Notes: generated from the letters alone by a model not told the origin. Positions 1 to 6,753 are shown, counted from the stretch's first letter. The stretch is 9,542 bases of DNA from Clostridia bacterium (GCA_900764115.1 CAAFMR010000150.1:1-9542); one strand, 5' to 3'. Numbers and translations: made by a program.

Positions 1-24
1 ACATACAAAGCTATCCACCACAGA

Positions 25-70
25 AAAACACCGCAGGCGTTCCGGGAACCCGGAACGCCTGCGGTGTTTT
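25..70 (-). terminator. Intrinsic terminator after rplQ, probably bidirectional
   Basis: Bases 25-44 are a perfect reverse complement of 51-70, giving a 20-bp stem with a 6-base loop (45-50). The GC core is flanked by an A run on one arm and a T run on the other. Read on the minus strand, the stem ends in TTTTT (complement of 24-28), which fits a rho-independent terminator about 50 bases past the rplQ stop. Read on the plus strand it ends in TTTT (67-70), so it could also stop transcription arriving from the other side. It marks the end of the super-operon. Termination strength is inferred; the palindrome is directly visible. Confidence 0.93.
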
Positions 71-120
71 ATGAGCCACATTTTCTGCGACCCACATAGA
101 TTTTTTGGTCTGCGCTGAAA
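71..120. other. 3' untranslated stretch between rplQ and the terminator
   Basis: This short non-coding stretch follows the rplQ stop codon. It contains no convincing reading frame and no second hairpin comparable to the terminator at 25-70. The 24 bases left of the terminator (1-24) are also without a recognisable feature; they belong to the next intergenic region, which is cut by the window edge. Confidence 0.6.
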
Positions 121-462
121 TTACTTCAGCTCGATGATTGCCATTTCGGCAGCATCGCCGCGGCGAGCGCCGGTCTTGATGATGCGGGTATAACCGCCGT
201 TGCAATCCGCATATTTGGGAGCAATCTCATCAAACAGCTTCTTCGCCACCGCCTCGTCGGTGACGAAAGCGAACACCTGACGCTTATTGGCGAGCGTAGG
301 CTCCTTGGCAATGGTAATCATCTTCTCCGTCAGAGACCGCACCTCTTTGGCACGGGTAACGGTGGTCTCGATCCGGCCGTTCTTCAGCAGGAACGTGACC
401 ATAGCACGCAGCATAGCCATACGGGAGGCAGTAGGTCTGCCTAACTTTCTGGTACCGGGCAT
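121..462 (-). CDS. rplQ: 50S ribosomal protein L17 (bL17)
   Basis: L17 is a bacterial large-subunit protein near the exit-tunnel side of the 50S. The product is 113 residues, close to the short Gram-positive form. It opens with [20 protein letters not shown], the L17 N-terminal signature (usually RKLGR.s..R.A.lR). It continues through a basic central part ([17 protein letters not shown]) and ends with [20 protein letters not shown], the conserved C-terminal block. An in-frame GTG at 469-471 would add three residues. It overlaps the ribosome binding site AAGGAG at 471-476, so the ATG at 460-462, 8 bases downstream of that site, is chosen. It is last in the operon, 24 bases after rpoA, as in most bacteria, and is followed by the terminator. 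Nothing is truncated. Confidence 0.97.
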   Translation of the reverse strand: MPGTRKLGRPTASRMAMLRAMVTFLLKNGRIETTVTRAKEVRSLTEKMITIAKEPTLANKRQVFAFVTDEAVAKKLFDEIAPKYADCNGGYTRIIKTGARRGDAAEMAIIELK

Positions 463-470
463 ATCATTCA

Positions 471-476
471 CTCCTT
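471..476 (-). promoter_or_regulatory. Ribosome binding site of rplQ (fixes the start)
   Basis: The minus strand reads AAGGAG here, 8 bases before the ATG at 460-462. The possible upstream GTG start shares its G with this motif, so that start would leave no ribosome binding site. This supports the 113-residue form of L17. Confidence 0.88.
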
Positions 477-486
477 AAATTCGGGA

Positions 487-1440
487 TTATTCTTCTTCGT
501 CCCGCAGGGAAAGACCCAGGGACTGCAGCTTGTTAATAACTTCCTCCAGAGACTTGCGCCCCAGGTTCCGCACCTTCATCATATCGTCCTCGGACTTGCT
601 GATGAGGTCCTCTACCGTGTTGATGCCCGCCCGCTTGAGGCAGTTAAACGACCGCACCGAGAAATCCAGCTCCTCGATCGTCATTCCCAGCACCGTAGCC
701 TGCGCCTTGTCGTCCTTCTCCACCATAATGGAATCCCCGGCATAGGTATCGCCGGACAGGTCCACAAACAGGTTGAGATGCTCGGTCAGCACCTTGGCGC
801 CCAGAGACACCGCCTCCTGCGCGCTGATAACGCCGTTTGTCCAAACCTCCAGCGTCAACTTGTCGTAGTCGGTGATCTGCCCCACACGGGTGTTTTCCAC
901 CGTGTAGTTGACCTTCACCACCGGGGAGTAGATGGAATCCACCGGAATCACACCGATGGCGGGGTTCATAAGCTGCTTGTTCCGGTCTGCCGGCACATAG
1001 CCGCGCCCCTTATCCAGAGTCAACTCCATAAACAGCCGTGCACCCTCGCCCAGAGTGGCAATGTGCATCTCCGGCACCAGAATCTCCACCTCGCTGTCGC
1101 ACTTGATGGAGCCGGCGGTCACCTCGCAGGGACCCTCCGCCTCGATATACGCCACCTTGGGACCCTCGCCGTTGATCTTCGCGATGAGACCCTTGATGTT
1201 CAGAACGATCTCGGTCACATCTTCCTTGACGCCCTCGATGGTGGAAAACTCATGGAGGATGCCGTCGATTTTAATGGAGGTCACGGCGACTCCAGGCAGG
1301 GAGGAAAGAAGCACCCGCCGCAGACTGTTGCCGATGGTCGTGCCATAGCCGCGCTCCAGCGGCTCCACCACGAACTTGCCGTAGGTGCCGTTGGCAGCCA
1401 GATCCTGCGCTTCGATCCGGGGTTTTTCTATTTCGATCAT
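487..1440 (-). CDS. rpoA: DNA-directed RNA polymerase alpha subunit
   Basis: The alpha subunit dimerises to nucleate assembly of core RNA polymerase (beta, beta', omega), and its C-terminal domain contacts UP elements and activators. The protein is 317 residues, normal for Bacillota. The N-terminal domain (about 1-230) carries the dimerisation and assembly block with [20 protein letters not shown] at 28-47. After a linker (about 231-250), the C-terminal domain (about 251-311) has helix-hairpin-helix-type motifs. [12 protein letters not shown] at 262-273 places R263, N266 and C267 at the positions of E. coli R265, N268 and C269. [10 protein letters not shown] at 291-300 places G294, K296 and S297 at E. 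coli G296, K298 and S299. The DNA-binding determinants are therefore intact. The tail is acidic (DEEE). The ATG follows AAAGGAGGG with good spacing. It lies between rpsD (82-base gap) and rplQ (24-base gap). Confidence 0.99.
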   Translation of the reverse strand: MIEIEKPRIEAQDLAANGTYGKFVVEPLERGYGTTIGNSLRRVLLSSLPGVAVTSIKIDGILHEFSTIEGVKEDVTEIVLNIKGLIAKINGEGPKVAYIEAEGPCEVTAGSIKCDSEVEILVPEMHIATLGEGARLFMELTLDKGRGYVPADRNKQLMNPAIGVIPVDSIYSPVVKVNYTVENTRVGQITDYDKLTLEVWTNGVISAQEAVSLGAKVLTEHLNLFVDLSGDTYAGDSIMVEKDDKAQATVLGMTIEELDFSVRSFNCLKRAGINTVEDLISKSEDDMMKVRNLGRKSLEEVINKLQSLGLSLRDEEE

Positions 1441-1463
1441 GCAAATACCCTCCTTTTTGATGG

Positions 1464-1504
1464 GTCACGCCGCCCGCAGGCGGACATGACGAAGTAAATC
1501 TTCG
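1464..1504 (-). promoter_or_regulatory. Two small hairpins in the rpsD-rpoA gap
   Basis: The 82-base gap 1441-1522 contains two inverted repeats. The first is at 1464-1490: outer arms gtca/tgac, inner arms ccgcc/ggcgg and loop cgca, with a small internal loop. The second is at 1490-1504: cgaag/cttcg with loop taaat. Neither is followed by a U run in the direction of transcription, so they are unlikely to be intrinsic terminators. They lie just upstream of the rpoA ribosome binding site (AAAGGAGGG). They could be processing or stability elements, or could modulate rpoA expression relative to the ribosomal proteins. That role is inference. No -35/-10 promoter pair was visible in the gap. Confidence 0.45.
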
Positions 1505-1522
1505 GAAATGCGAAAGGGGGTT

Positions 1523-2152
1523 TTACTTGGAGTACAACTCGACGATGAGAGTCTCCTCGATGGGCAGATCAATATCCTCCCGGGTAGCCAAAGCCACAAC
1601 CTTAGCTTCCATCTTTTCCTTATCCATCTCCAGCCACTTCGGCACCGGACGGGAGCCGTTGGCTTCGGCGATCGCTTTCATCTTATCCAGAGAACGGCTG
1701 CCCTCGCGCAGCGCCACCACCATACCCGGCTTCACCAGGAAGGAGGGGATGTTGACAGTACGGCCGTTCACGGAGAAGTGCTTATGCCCCACCAGCTGCC
1801 GCGCCTCGGCGCGGGAGGAAGCCAGACCCATGCGGAACACCACATTGTCCAGACGGCTCTCCAACAGCGTTAGCAGGTTTTCACCGGCAGCACCGGGCAT
1901 TTTCTCCGCCATCTCGAAATAATGACGGAACTGACCCTCCAGCACGCCGTAATACCGCTTGGCAAACTGCTTCGTGCGCAGCTGCTTGCCGTATTCGGAC
2001 GCTTTCTTGTTCCGCGCCTGACCATGCTGGCCGGGGGCATAGGAACGGCGATCCAGGGCGCATTTGCCGGTATAGCAACGCTCACCCTTCAAAAACAGTT
2101 TCTGACCTTCACGGCGGCAGAGCTTGCACACCGCACCAGTATATCTTGCCAT
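1523..2152 (-). CDS. rpsD: 30S ribosomal protein S4 (uS4), zinc-binding form
   Basis: S4 is a primary 16S rRNA-binding protein that starts 30S assembly, and in many bacteria it is also a translational repressor of its operon. The product is 209 residues, the same length as the Thermus zinc-containing S4. The N terminus has Cys9, Cys12, Cys26 and Cys31 (CKLC...CYTGKC), the zinc-site spacing of the C+ form, which Bacillus subtilis S4 lacks. The S4 RNA-binding domain spans about 98-160, with [20 protein letters not shown] and the HKHFSVNGR core. The C terminus ends in ELYSK. The ATG follows AGGAGGTG at a normal distance. It sits 21 bases after rpsK and before rpoA, the alpha-operon position used by Clostridia and E. 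coli. A single Leu CTA codon is visible near 1871-1873; otherwise rare Leu/Ser codons are scarce. Confidence 0.98.
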   Translation of the reverse strand: MARYTGAVCKLCRREGQKLFLKGERCYTGKCALDRRSYAPGQHGQARNKKASEYGKQLRTKQFAKRYYGVLEGQFRHYFEMAEKMPGAAGENLLTLLESRLDNVVFRMGLASSRAEARQLVGHKHFSVNGRTVNIPSFLVKPGMVVALREGSRSLDKMKAIAEANGSRPVPKWLEMDKEKMEAKVVALATREDIDLPIEETLIVELYSK

Positions 2153-2173
2153 ATGATTACACCTCCTGATTCG

Positions 2174-2581
2174 TCAGACGCGTCTTCTCTTGGGAGGACG
2201 GCATCCATTGTGGGGAACCGGGGTCACATCTTTAATCATCGTGACATCCAGTCCGGCGGCCTGCAGGGCGCGGATGGCGGCTTCGCGGCCGGCACCGGGG
2301 CCCTTCACATACACCTCAACGGTCTTCAGGCCGTGCTCCATAGCCGCCTTAGCAGCGGTCTCGGCAGCGGTCTGCGCAGCGAAGGGGGTGGATTTCCGGG
2401 AGCCCCGGAAGCCCAGCTCACCGGCGCTCGCCCAGGACAGGGCGTTGCCCTGCTGATCGGTGATGGTTACGATGGTGTTGTTGAACGTGGACTGGATATG
2501 TGCGGCGCCCCGTTCAATGTTCTTGCGCTCTTTGCGACGACGAGTCGCGCCCTTGCGGGCAGTTGTCTTGGCAGCAGCCAT
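2174..2581 (-). CDS. rpsK: 30S ribosomal protein S11 (uS11)
   Basis: S11 sits on the 30S platform, contacts S18/S21 and the mRNA path, and helps shape the Shine-Dalgarno cleft. The protein is 135 residues, a few more than the usual 127-131 because of a basic Ala/Lys/Arg-rich N-terminal tail (about 1-22). The core begins around [18 protein letters not shown] (25-42). The C-terminal block [16 protein letters not shown] (120-135) is nearly invariant in the family. Asn125-Gly126 corresponds to the site reported to carry isoaspartate in E. coli S11. The ATG follows AGGAGG, which lies just after the rpsM TAA stop; the gap to rpsM is only 16 bases, which favours coupled translation. No oddities were seen. 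Confidence 0.98.
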   Translation of the reverse strand: MAAAKTTARKGATRRRKERKNIERGAAHIQSTFNNTIVTITDQQGNALSWASAGELGFRGSRKSTPFAAQTAAETAAKAAMEHGLKTVEVYVKGPGAGREAAIRALQAAGLDVTMIKDVTPVPHNGCRPPKRRRV

Positions 2582-2597
2582 TCTATATCCCTCCTGC

Positions 2598-2966
2598 TTA
2601 CTTCTTCTTGTTGGCGATGGTCTTCTTCGGACCCTTGCGGGTACGGGCGTTGGTCTTGGACCGCTGACCGCGCACCGGCAGTCCCTTGCGATGACGCAGA
2701 CCGCGATAGCTACCGATCTCGATCAGGCGCTTGATATCAAACGCCGTCTTACGGCGCAGATCGCCCTCCACCATATAGTGGTGGTCGATGTGCTCCCGCA
2801 GCTTGGAAACCTCGTCCTCGGTCAGATCCCGCACACGGGTGTCCGGATTGATGCCGGTCGCCGCCAGAATGTCGTTGGAGGACTTGCGACCGATGCCGAA
2901 AATGTAGGTCAAGCCGATCTCTACCCGCTTATCGCGGGGCAGATCGACACCAGCAATACGTGCCAT
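2598..2966 (-). CDS. rpsM: 30S ribosomal protein S13 (uS13)
   Basis: S13 is in the head of the 30S, contacts the P-site tRNA and forms intersubunit bridges with the 50S. The protein is 122 residues, typical for the family. It begins [20 protein letters not shown], the canonical N terminus, followed by [10 protein letters not shown] with the helix-two-turn-helix region. The basic C-terminal half holds [20 protein letters not shown], including the conserved RG.RH...LPVRGQ signature, and it ends in a lysine-rich tail. The upstream ribosome binding site is less regular than its neighbours (AAGGAAGGA) and is preceded by a GC-rich hairpin at 2990-3006. It is the first gene of the classical alpha operon, 64 bases after rpmJ. 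Confidence 0.98.
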   Translation of the reverse strand: MARIAGVDLPRDKRVEIGLTYIFGIGRKSSNDILAATGINPDTRVRDLTEDEVSKLREHIDHHYMVEGDLRRKTAFDIKRLIEIGSYRGLRHRKGLPVRGQRSKTNARTRKGPKKTIANKKK

Positions 2967-2989
2967 AGTAGTAATCCTTCCTTTCAGTG

Positions 2990-3006
2990 GGCGGCGTGAC
3001 GCCGCC
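2990..3006 (-). promoter_or_regulatory. GC-rich hairpin in the rpsM leader
   Basis: Bases 2990-2996 (ggcggcg) pair perfectly with 3000-3006 (cgccgcc) around a 3-base loop; a 6-bp stem with a 5-base loop is the relaxed alternative. On the transcript it lies upstream of the weak rpsM ribosome binding site. In E. coli, S4 represses the alpha operon through a pseudoknot at the rpsM start. Whether this hairpin has a similar role is not shown by the sequence. No U run follows it, so a terminator is unlikely. Confidence 0.5.
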
Positions 3007-3030
3007 GTTTGTGCAAACCCGGTCGGGTGC

Positions 3031-3144
3031 TTAGCCCTGACGCTGTTTGTGCTTCGGGTTCTCGCAAATAACCATCACGCGGCCCTTGCGCTTGATGATC
3101 TTGCACTTCTCGCAGATTTTCTTCACAGAAGGTCTGACTTTCAT
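3031..3144 (-). CDS. rpmJ: 50S ribosomal protein L36 (bL36), zinc-binding form
   Basis: L36 is the smallest large-subunit protein and binds 23S rRNA through a zinc ribbon. Translating the minus strand gives 37 residues, the usual C+ length: [20 protein letters not shown] followed by [17 protein letters not shown]. Cys11, Cys14, Cys27 and His32 form the complete Cys3-His zinc site, so this is the zinc-containing paralogue type. The ATG at 3142-3144 follows AAGGAGGT with a 6-base spacer. It sits between infA and rpsM with 64-base gaps on each side, the standard Gram-positive order. Confidence 0.98.
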   Translation of the reverse strand: MKVRPSVKKICEKCKIIKRKGRVMVICENPKHKQRQG

Positions 3145-3159
3145 AAAGATACCTCCTTC

Positions 3160-3206
3160 GTGCGTTGTCCGCACGGTAATTGGGGTCTATGGAGCGGTCA
3201 GGCTCC
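3160..3206 (-). promoter_or_regulatory. Two short hairpins in the infA-rpmJ gap
   Basis: The 64-base gap 3145-3208 has gtgcg (3160-3164) pairing with cgcac (3170-3174), and ggagc (3191-3195) pairing with gctcc (3202-3206). Each stem is 5 bp. A competing pairing agcgg/ccgct overlaps the second one. The stems are short and could be chance in GC-rich DNA. They precede the rpmJ ribosome binding site and have no terminator-like U run. Confidence 0.3.
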
Positions 3207-3208
3207 GC

Positions 3209-3427
3209 TTATTTGGTACGCCAAGTAATGCGGCCCTTCGTCAGATCGTAGGGGCTCATCTCCACCGTGACCTTGTCGCCGGGCAGAATCCGGATGTAGT
3301 TCATCCGCAGCTTGCCGGAGATGTGCGCTAAGATCTTATGGCCATTCGCCAGCTCTACCTGGAAGGTGGCGTTGGGCAGCGCCTCAACCACCACGCCCTC
3401 CAATTCGATTACGTCGTCTTTCGACAT
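3209..3427 (-). CDS. infA: Translation initiation factor IF-1
   Basis: IF-1 binds the 30S A site during initiation, working with IF-2 and IF-3. The product is 72 residues, the standard length, and forms a single S1-type OB fold. It opens [20 protein letters not shown] and carries the family motifs [20 protein letters not shown] and [20 protein letters not shown], ending ITWRTK. The start ATG follows GGAGGGG with a 6-base spacer and is 16 bases after the map stop. Many Bacillota carry a small KOW-domain gene (B. subtilis ybzG type) between map and infA; none fits in this 16-base gap. Confidence 0.98.
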   Translation of the reverse strand: MSKDDVIELEGVVVEALPNATFQVELANGHKILAHISGKLRMNYIRILPGDKVTVEMSPYDLTKGRITWRTK

Positions 3428-3443
3428 ACTTATCCCCTCCGTC

Positions 3444-4205
3444 TCATTGCAGCTTGCCGTCCGGGTCGGTCATAATGACCGGACCATCCGGCGTGATCGC
3501 TACCGTATGCTCAAAATGGGCGGACAGGCGGCCGTCTTTGGTAACCGTCGTCCAGCCGTCTCCAAGTATACGCACCTCATGGGTGCCGGCATTCACCATC
3601 GGCTCAATGGCGATGGTCATACCCGGCAACAGCTTCGGCCCACGGCCGGGGGTACCGAAATTGGGTACGCTGGGGTCTTCGTGCAGATCCGTGCCTACTC
3701 CGTGGCCGACAAACTGCCGTACAACCGAGTAACCACGCATCTCGACATACCGCTGCACCGCGGCGCCGATGTCTCCCACCCGATTGCCCGGACGAGCGGC
3801 TTTGATGCCCTCGTACAGACTCTCCCGAGTGGCGTCCATCAACGCCTGCGCTTCGGCGGAAACCTTGCCGGCGGCAAATGTCGCCGCATTGTCTCCGTTA
3901 AACCCGTGAATCGCGGCGCCGGTGTCAATGCTGACAATGTCGCCCTCTTGAATCACATAGGTGCCGGGTATGCCATGAATGACGGTCTCGTTGACCGATA
4001 TACAGGCGCTGGCGGGAAATCCGCCGTAATTGAGAAAGTTGGGCTTGGCTCCCTGACTCTCAATATACTTGCGGATGATGCGGTCGATCTCGCCGGTGGT
4101 GACACCGGGCTGCACCGCCTCGCCGCCCAGCTTGAGCGCCCGTGCGGAAATGATGCAGGCCTCACGCATAAGCTTGAGATCCCGGCTGCTCTTAATGCTG
4201 ATCAT
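3444..4205 (-). CDS. map: Methionine aminopeptidase, type I
   Basis: This cytosolic metalloenzyme removes the initiator Met from nascent proteins when the second residue is small, after peptide deformylase has acted. The protein is 253 residues, the length of the single-domain bacterial type Ia enzyme, with no N-terminal zinc-finger extension. The pita-bread fold residues are all present: His77 (ETVIHGIPG), metal ligands Asp94 (SIDTGA) and Asp105 (FNGDNAATF), His168 ([13 protein letters not shown]), Glu201 (AIEPMVNAG) and Glu232 (FEHTVAIT). The ATG is only 4 bases past the adk stop. Its ribosome binding site (GAAAGG, 4214-4219) lies inside the last codons of adk, so translation is probably coupled to adk. 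An antisense open frame in register with it shows that the gene avoids TTA, CTA and TCA codons. Confidence 0.98.
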   Translation of the reverse strand: MISIKSSRDLKLMREACIISARALKLGGEAVQPGVTTGEIDRIIRKYIESQGAKPNFLNYGGFPASACISVNETVIHGIPGTYVIQEGDIVSIDTGAAIHGFNGDNAATFAAGKVSAEAQALMDATRESLYEGIKAARPGNRVGDIGAAVQRYVEMRGYSVVRQFVGHGVGTDLHEDPSVPNFGTPGRGPKLLPGMTIAIEPMVNAGTHEVRILGDGWTTVTKDGRLSAHFEHTVAITPDGPVIMTDPDGKLQ

Positions 4206-4209
4206 AGCG

Positions 4210-4842
4210 TCAGCCTTTCAGCAGCGCCAGGGTCTGCTCTGCGATCTCCTGGATGCCCTGCTGGCCATCCACCACCAGCAGTTTGCCGGCAGCCGCATAG
4301 TAATCCCGCAGCGGTTCGGTCTGCTCGTGATATACGTGCAGACGCTCCTGTACGGTCTGGGGTTCGTCATCCTTGCGCTGAACCAGGGTGGTGCCGCAGC
4401 GGTCGCACACGCCATCTGTCTGAGGCTTTTTTGTCTCAATATGATAGCTGTTGCCGCAACCGGGGCAGACACGGCGACCCGATACACGCTGGGTAATCAC
4501 CTCGTCGGGGACGTTGATGTCCACCACACGGTCGATGGTGATGCCCATACGGTCAAGTGCCTCGGCCTGGGGAATGGTGCGGGGGAAGCCGTCCAGAATA
4601 AAGCCGTTCCGGCAATCGTCCTCCTGCAGGCGGTCACGGACGATACCGATAACCACCTCATCGGGAACCAGCTGACCGGCCTCAATGAACGCCTTTGCCT
4701 TCAGCCCCATCTCCGTGCCGCTCTTCAGCGCTTCACGGATCATATTGCCCGTGGAAATTGTGGGGATATGCAAACGCTGGCAGAGGATCTCCGCCTGCGT
4801 ACCTTTACCGGCGCCGGGGGCGCCGAGCAGGATCAGATTCAT
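4210..4842 (-). CDS. adk: Adenylate kinase, long-LID zinc form
   Basis: The enzyme catalyses ATP + AMP = 2 ADP in the cytosol and keeps adenylate pools balanced. The product is 210 residues. The P-loop GAPGAGKGT is at 7-15, the NMP-binding region at about 30-60 (STGNMIREAL) and FILDGFPRT at 81-89. The long LID domain runs from about 122 to 159. It has Cys126, Cys129, Cys146 and Cys149 (CPGCG, CDRCG), a four-cysteine zinc site typical of Gram-positive enzymes; the B. subtilis enzyme uses an Asp as fourth ligand. The open frame extends 25 codons upstream, but only the ATG at 4840-4842 has a good ribosome binding site (AAGGAG, 4850-4855), and it begins the family's N terminus (MNLILLGAPGAGKGTQ). 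Its gap to secY (134 bases) is the longest in the window; map follows after 4 bases. Confidence 0.97.
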   Translation of the reverse strand: MNLILLGAPGAGKGTQAEILCQRLHIPTISTGNMIREALKSGTEMGLKAKAFIEAGQLVPDEVVIGIVRDRLQEDDCRNGFILDGFPRTIPQAEALDRMGITIDRVVDINVPDEVITQRVSGRRVCPGCGNSYHIETKKPQTDGVCDRCGTTLVQRKDDEPQTVQERLHVYHEQTEPLRDYYAAAGKLLVVDGQQGIQEIAEQTLALLKG

Positions 4843-4849
4843 CGACAAT

Positions 4850-4855
4850 CTCCTT
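4850..4855 (-). promoter_or_regulatory. Ribosome binding site of adk (fixes the start)
   Basis: The minus strand reads AAGGAG 7 bases before the ATG at 4840-4842. The earlier in-frame ATG at 4915-4917 has no comparable motif, and its extra 25 residues are unlike any adenylate kinase N terminus. The site lies immediately after the strong hairpin at 4876-4900. Confidence 0.88.
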
Positions 4856-4875
4856 CTCTGTCGACAGGCAGCCGG

Positions 4876-4965
4876 CGGCGCCCCGTTGCCGGGGCTGCCG
4901 CACAGCAGCCGATTCATCGTCGTTCATCCCAAACGGTCGGGATCGCCAGCCGGAGTGGCTCCGGC
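4876..4965 (-). promoter_or_regulatory. Cluster of three hairpins in the secY-adk gap
   Basis: The 134-base gap 4843-4976 holds three inverted repeats. In transcript order they are: 4949-4955 with 4959-4965 (gccggag/ctccggc, 7 bp, 3-base loop), close to the secY stop; 4926-4930 with 4939-4943 (atccc/gggat, 5 bp, 8-base loop); and 4876-4885 with 4890-4900 (cggcgccccg paired across a ttgc loop, 10 bp with one bulged base). None is followed by a clear U run, and no promoter boxes were visible. The cluster may mark an RNA-processing or differential-expression point between the translocon gene and the enzyme genes. The structure is seen; the function is inferred. Confidence 0.5.
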
Positions 4966-4976
4966 GGAACCCCGTC

Positions 4977-6311
4977 TTAGTCCAGGAAGCCCTTGTAATG
5001 ACGCATCATCATCTGGCTCTCGATCTGCTGCACCGTCTCCAGCGCCACACCCACCACGATCATCAGCGAAGTACCGCCGATGGACAGACCGGTGAAGCCG
5101 CTCGCCTTACCGAACAGGCTGGGGAACAGCGCGATCACACCCAGGAACAGGGCGCCGATGAAGGTCACCTTGTTCAGCACCCGCTTGATGAAATCTGCCG
5201 TGGGCTTGCCCGGCCGCTGACCGGGGATCGCTCCGCCGTTTTTCCGCAGGTTATTCGCCATCTCGGTGGGGTTATACTGGATGGTCACATAGAAGAACGC
5301 AAATCCAATGATCATCAGGAAATACAGGACGATATACAACCAGCTGTCCTGGTTGAAGGCATTGAAGAACCCATGCCAGAATCCGGTCGAAGGAACCGTG
5401 ATAAAGCTGGCAATGATGGACGGCAGCGACAGGATGGACACCGCCAGGATGATGGGCATAACACCGGACATATTCACCTTAATGGGAATATAGGTATTCT
5501 GACCGCCATACATCTTGCGCCCGACGACCTTCTTGGCATACTGCACCGGGATGCGGCGCTCGGCGTCGCCCATAAACACGATGAAAGCAATCATCGCCAG
5601 GAACAGCACCAGCACCAGAATCACCAGGAAGATATACTTGAAGCCGACGGTCTGTCCCTCTTTGACCTGCTTGATGCCCATTTCATAGAAATACGCCCAC
5701 AGGTACTGCGCCGCCACGGGAATCCGGGACAGGATACCGGCAAACAGCAAAATGGAGATGCCGTTGCCGACGCCCTTGTTGTTGATCTGCTCGCCCAGCC
5801 ACATCATCAGCGCCGAACCGGCAGTAAAGCACAGGATGATCACGATGGCGCCGAACCAGGCAGCAAACCCGGACTTCGCCTCGCTGACCAGCGCATTGTA
5901 CTTGTTGCGCACCATAAAATAGTACGCCACGCCCAGCATCAGACCCAGCGCCACGGTAGCATACCGGGTGATCCGTCCCAGCTTTTTCTGTCCCGCCTCG
6001 CCGTCCTTCGCCATCCGCTCCAGGACGGGAATGGCAACGGTCAGCAGCTGGATGATAATGCTGGCGTTGATATACGGGGTGATGGACAGGGCGAAGATGG
6101 AGGCATTGGAGAAGCCGCCGCCGGACATCATGGTCAGATAGCCCATAAAGCTGTTGGCGTTCTGCGCCACAGCCTCCTTCAGCGCCGATACATCCACAAA
6201 CGGCACCGTTACCGCGGAGCCGATGCGGAAAATCAGAATGATAAATATGGTAAAGAGCAGCTTTTTACGAAGATCTTCGATTTTCCAGGCATTACGCAAA
6301 GTCTGAAACAT
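4977..6311 (-). CDS. secY: Preprotein translocase subunit SecY
   Basis: SecY is the membrane channel of the Sec system. With SecE and SecG it passes unfolded proteins through, or sideways into, the cytoplasmic membrane, driven by SecA or the ribosome. The protein is 444 residues with ten predicted membrane segments (about 18-36, 71-94, 117-136, 150-173, 183-205, 226-248, 282-302, 324-344, 380-398, 407-427). Family signatures are clear: SITPYINASIIIQLL at 76-90, GEQINNKGVGNGISILLFAG at 173-192, and the fifth cytoplasmic loop NGGAIPGQRPGKPT at 358-371. R366 in that loop matches the E. coli R357 needed for translocation. A glycine-rich stretch near 63-66 lies in the plug region. The ATG starts one base after the rplO stop, and its very strong ribosome binding site lies inside rplO. 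No TTA, CTA or TCA codons occur, judging from the in-register open antisense frame. Confidence 0.99.
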   Translation of the reverse strand: MFQTLRNAWKIEDLRKKLLFTIFIILIFRIGSAVTVPFVDVSALKEAVAQNANSFMGYLTMMSGGGFSNASIFALSITPYINASIIIQLLTVAIPVLERMAKDGEAGQKKLGRITRYATVALGLMLGVAYYFMVRNKYNALVSEAKSGFAAWFGAIVIILCFTAGSALMMWLGEQINNKGVGNGISILLFAGILSRIPVAAQYLWAYFYEMGIKQVKEGQTVGFKYIFLVILVLVLFLAMIAFIVFMGDAERRIPVQYAKKVVGRKMYGGQNTYIPIKVNMSGVMPIILAVSILSLPSIIASFITVPSTGFWHGFFNAFNQDSWLYIVLYFLMIIGFAFFYVTIQYNPTEMANNLRKNGGAIPGQRPGKPTADFIKRVLNKVTFIGALFLGVIALFPSLFGKASGFTGLSIGGTSLMIVVGVALETVQQIESQMMMRHYKGFLD

Positions 6312-6312
6312 C

Positions 6313-6753
6313 TCAGATCACCTCCGCCTGCCCGCCGGCGGCCTCGATCTTAGCCTTGGCAGATTCAGAGTAGGCAGCGACCTTGACGGTCAGCTTCTTT
6401 TCCAGCTTGCCGTTACCCAGGATCTTTACGCCGTTGTCGGCCTTGCTGACGATACCGGCATCCAGAAGAGCCTGTGCATCGACCACGGCGCCATCCTCGA
6501 ACTTGTTGAGAGCCGCCACGTTGATCGCCGTATAGGGAGCGGCGAAAATGTTGTTGAAGCCACGCTTCGGAATCCGGCGCTGCAGAGGCATCTGGCCGCC
6601 TTCAAATCCGGGACGGAAGCCCCGACCGGCTCTTGCCTTCTGACCCTTATGTCCCTTGCCGGCGGTCTTGCCCTGACCGGAGCCGTGACCGCGACCGATC
6701 CGCTTGACGTCCCGCACGGAGCCGGGGGCCGGAGAAAGTTCATGCAGTTTCAT
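6313..6753 (-). CDS. rplO: 50S ribosomal protein L15 (uL15)
   Basis: L15 is a late-assembly large-subunit protein that spans domains of 23S rRNA. The product is 146 residues, typical for the family. It begins [12 protein letters not shown], followed by the glycine/arginine-rich N-terminal extension [20 protein letters not shown], which threads through rRNA, and then the [18 protein letters not shown] signature. The C-terminal globular half ends AAGGQAEVI. An in-frame GTG at 6763-6765 would add four residues but overlaps the ribosome binding site AGGAGGTG, so the ATG at 6751-6753 is preferred. The final codons GAG GTG ATC also serve as the secY ribosome binding site. It sits 32 bases after rpmD. 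Confidence 0.97.
   Translation of the reverse strand: MKLHELSPAPGSVRDVKRIGRGHGSGQGKTAGKGHKGQKARAGRGFRPGFEGGQMPLQRRIPKRGFNNIFAAPYTAINVAALNKFEDGAVVDAQALLDAGIVSKADNGVKILGNGKLEKKLTVKVAAYSESAKAKIEAAGGQAEVI
6316..6325 (-). promoter_or_regulatory. Extended ribosome binding site of secY, inside rplO
   Basis: The minus strand reads GGAGGTGATC, a 10-base perfect match to the usual anti-Shine-Dalgarno end of 16S rRNA. It ends 4 bases before the secY ATG and lies wholly within the last codons of rplO. The junction TGA-G-ATG leaves one base between stop and start, so ribosomes finishing L15 can reload directly on secY. Confidence 0.85.

Noticed and set aside
778..1497. A 239-residue plus-strand open frame
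   Set aside because: It is antisense to rpoA and in register with it, with composition typical of a reverse-strand shadow.
1441..1522. A possible internal promoter before rpoA
   Set aside because: No TTGACA/TATAAT-like pair with proper spacing was visible on the minus strand; only small hairpins and the ribosome binding site are present.
3312..4496. A 394-residue plus-strand open frame
   Set aside because: It is antisense to map and parts of infA and adk, and in register with map. It shows no recognisable motif.
4843..4917. A 25-residue N-terminal extension of adenylate kinase, or a small peptide gene before adk
   Set aside because: The upstream ATG has no good ribosome binding site, the residues do not resemble the family, and the stretch is occupied by a hairpin. 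The start at 4842 has a clear AAGGAG.
4695..6353. A 552-residue plus-strand open frame
   Set aside because: It is antisense to secY and in the same codon register; the product is rich in His, Gln, Asp and Arg with no domain. It is a shadow of secY codon bias.
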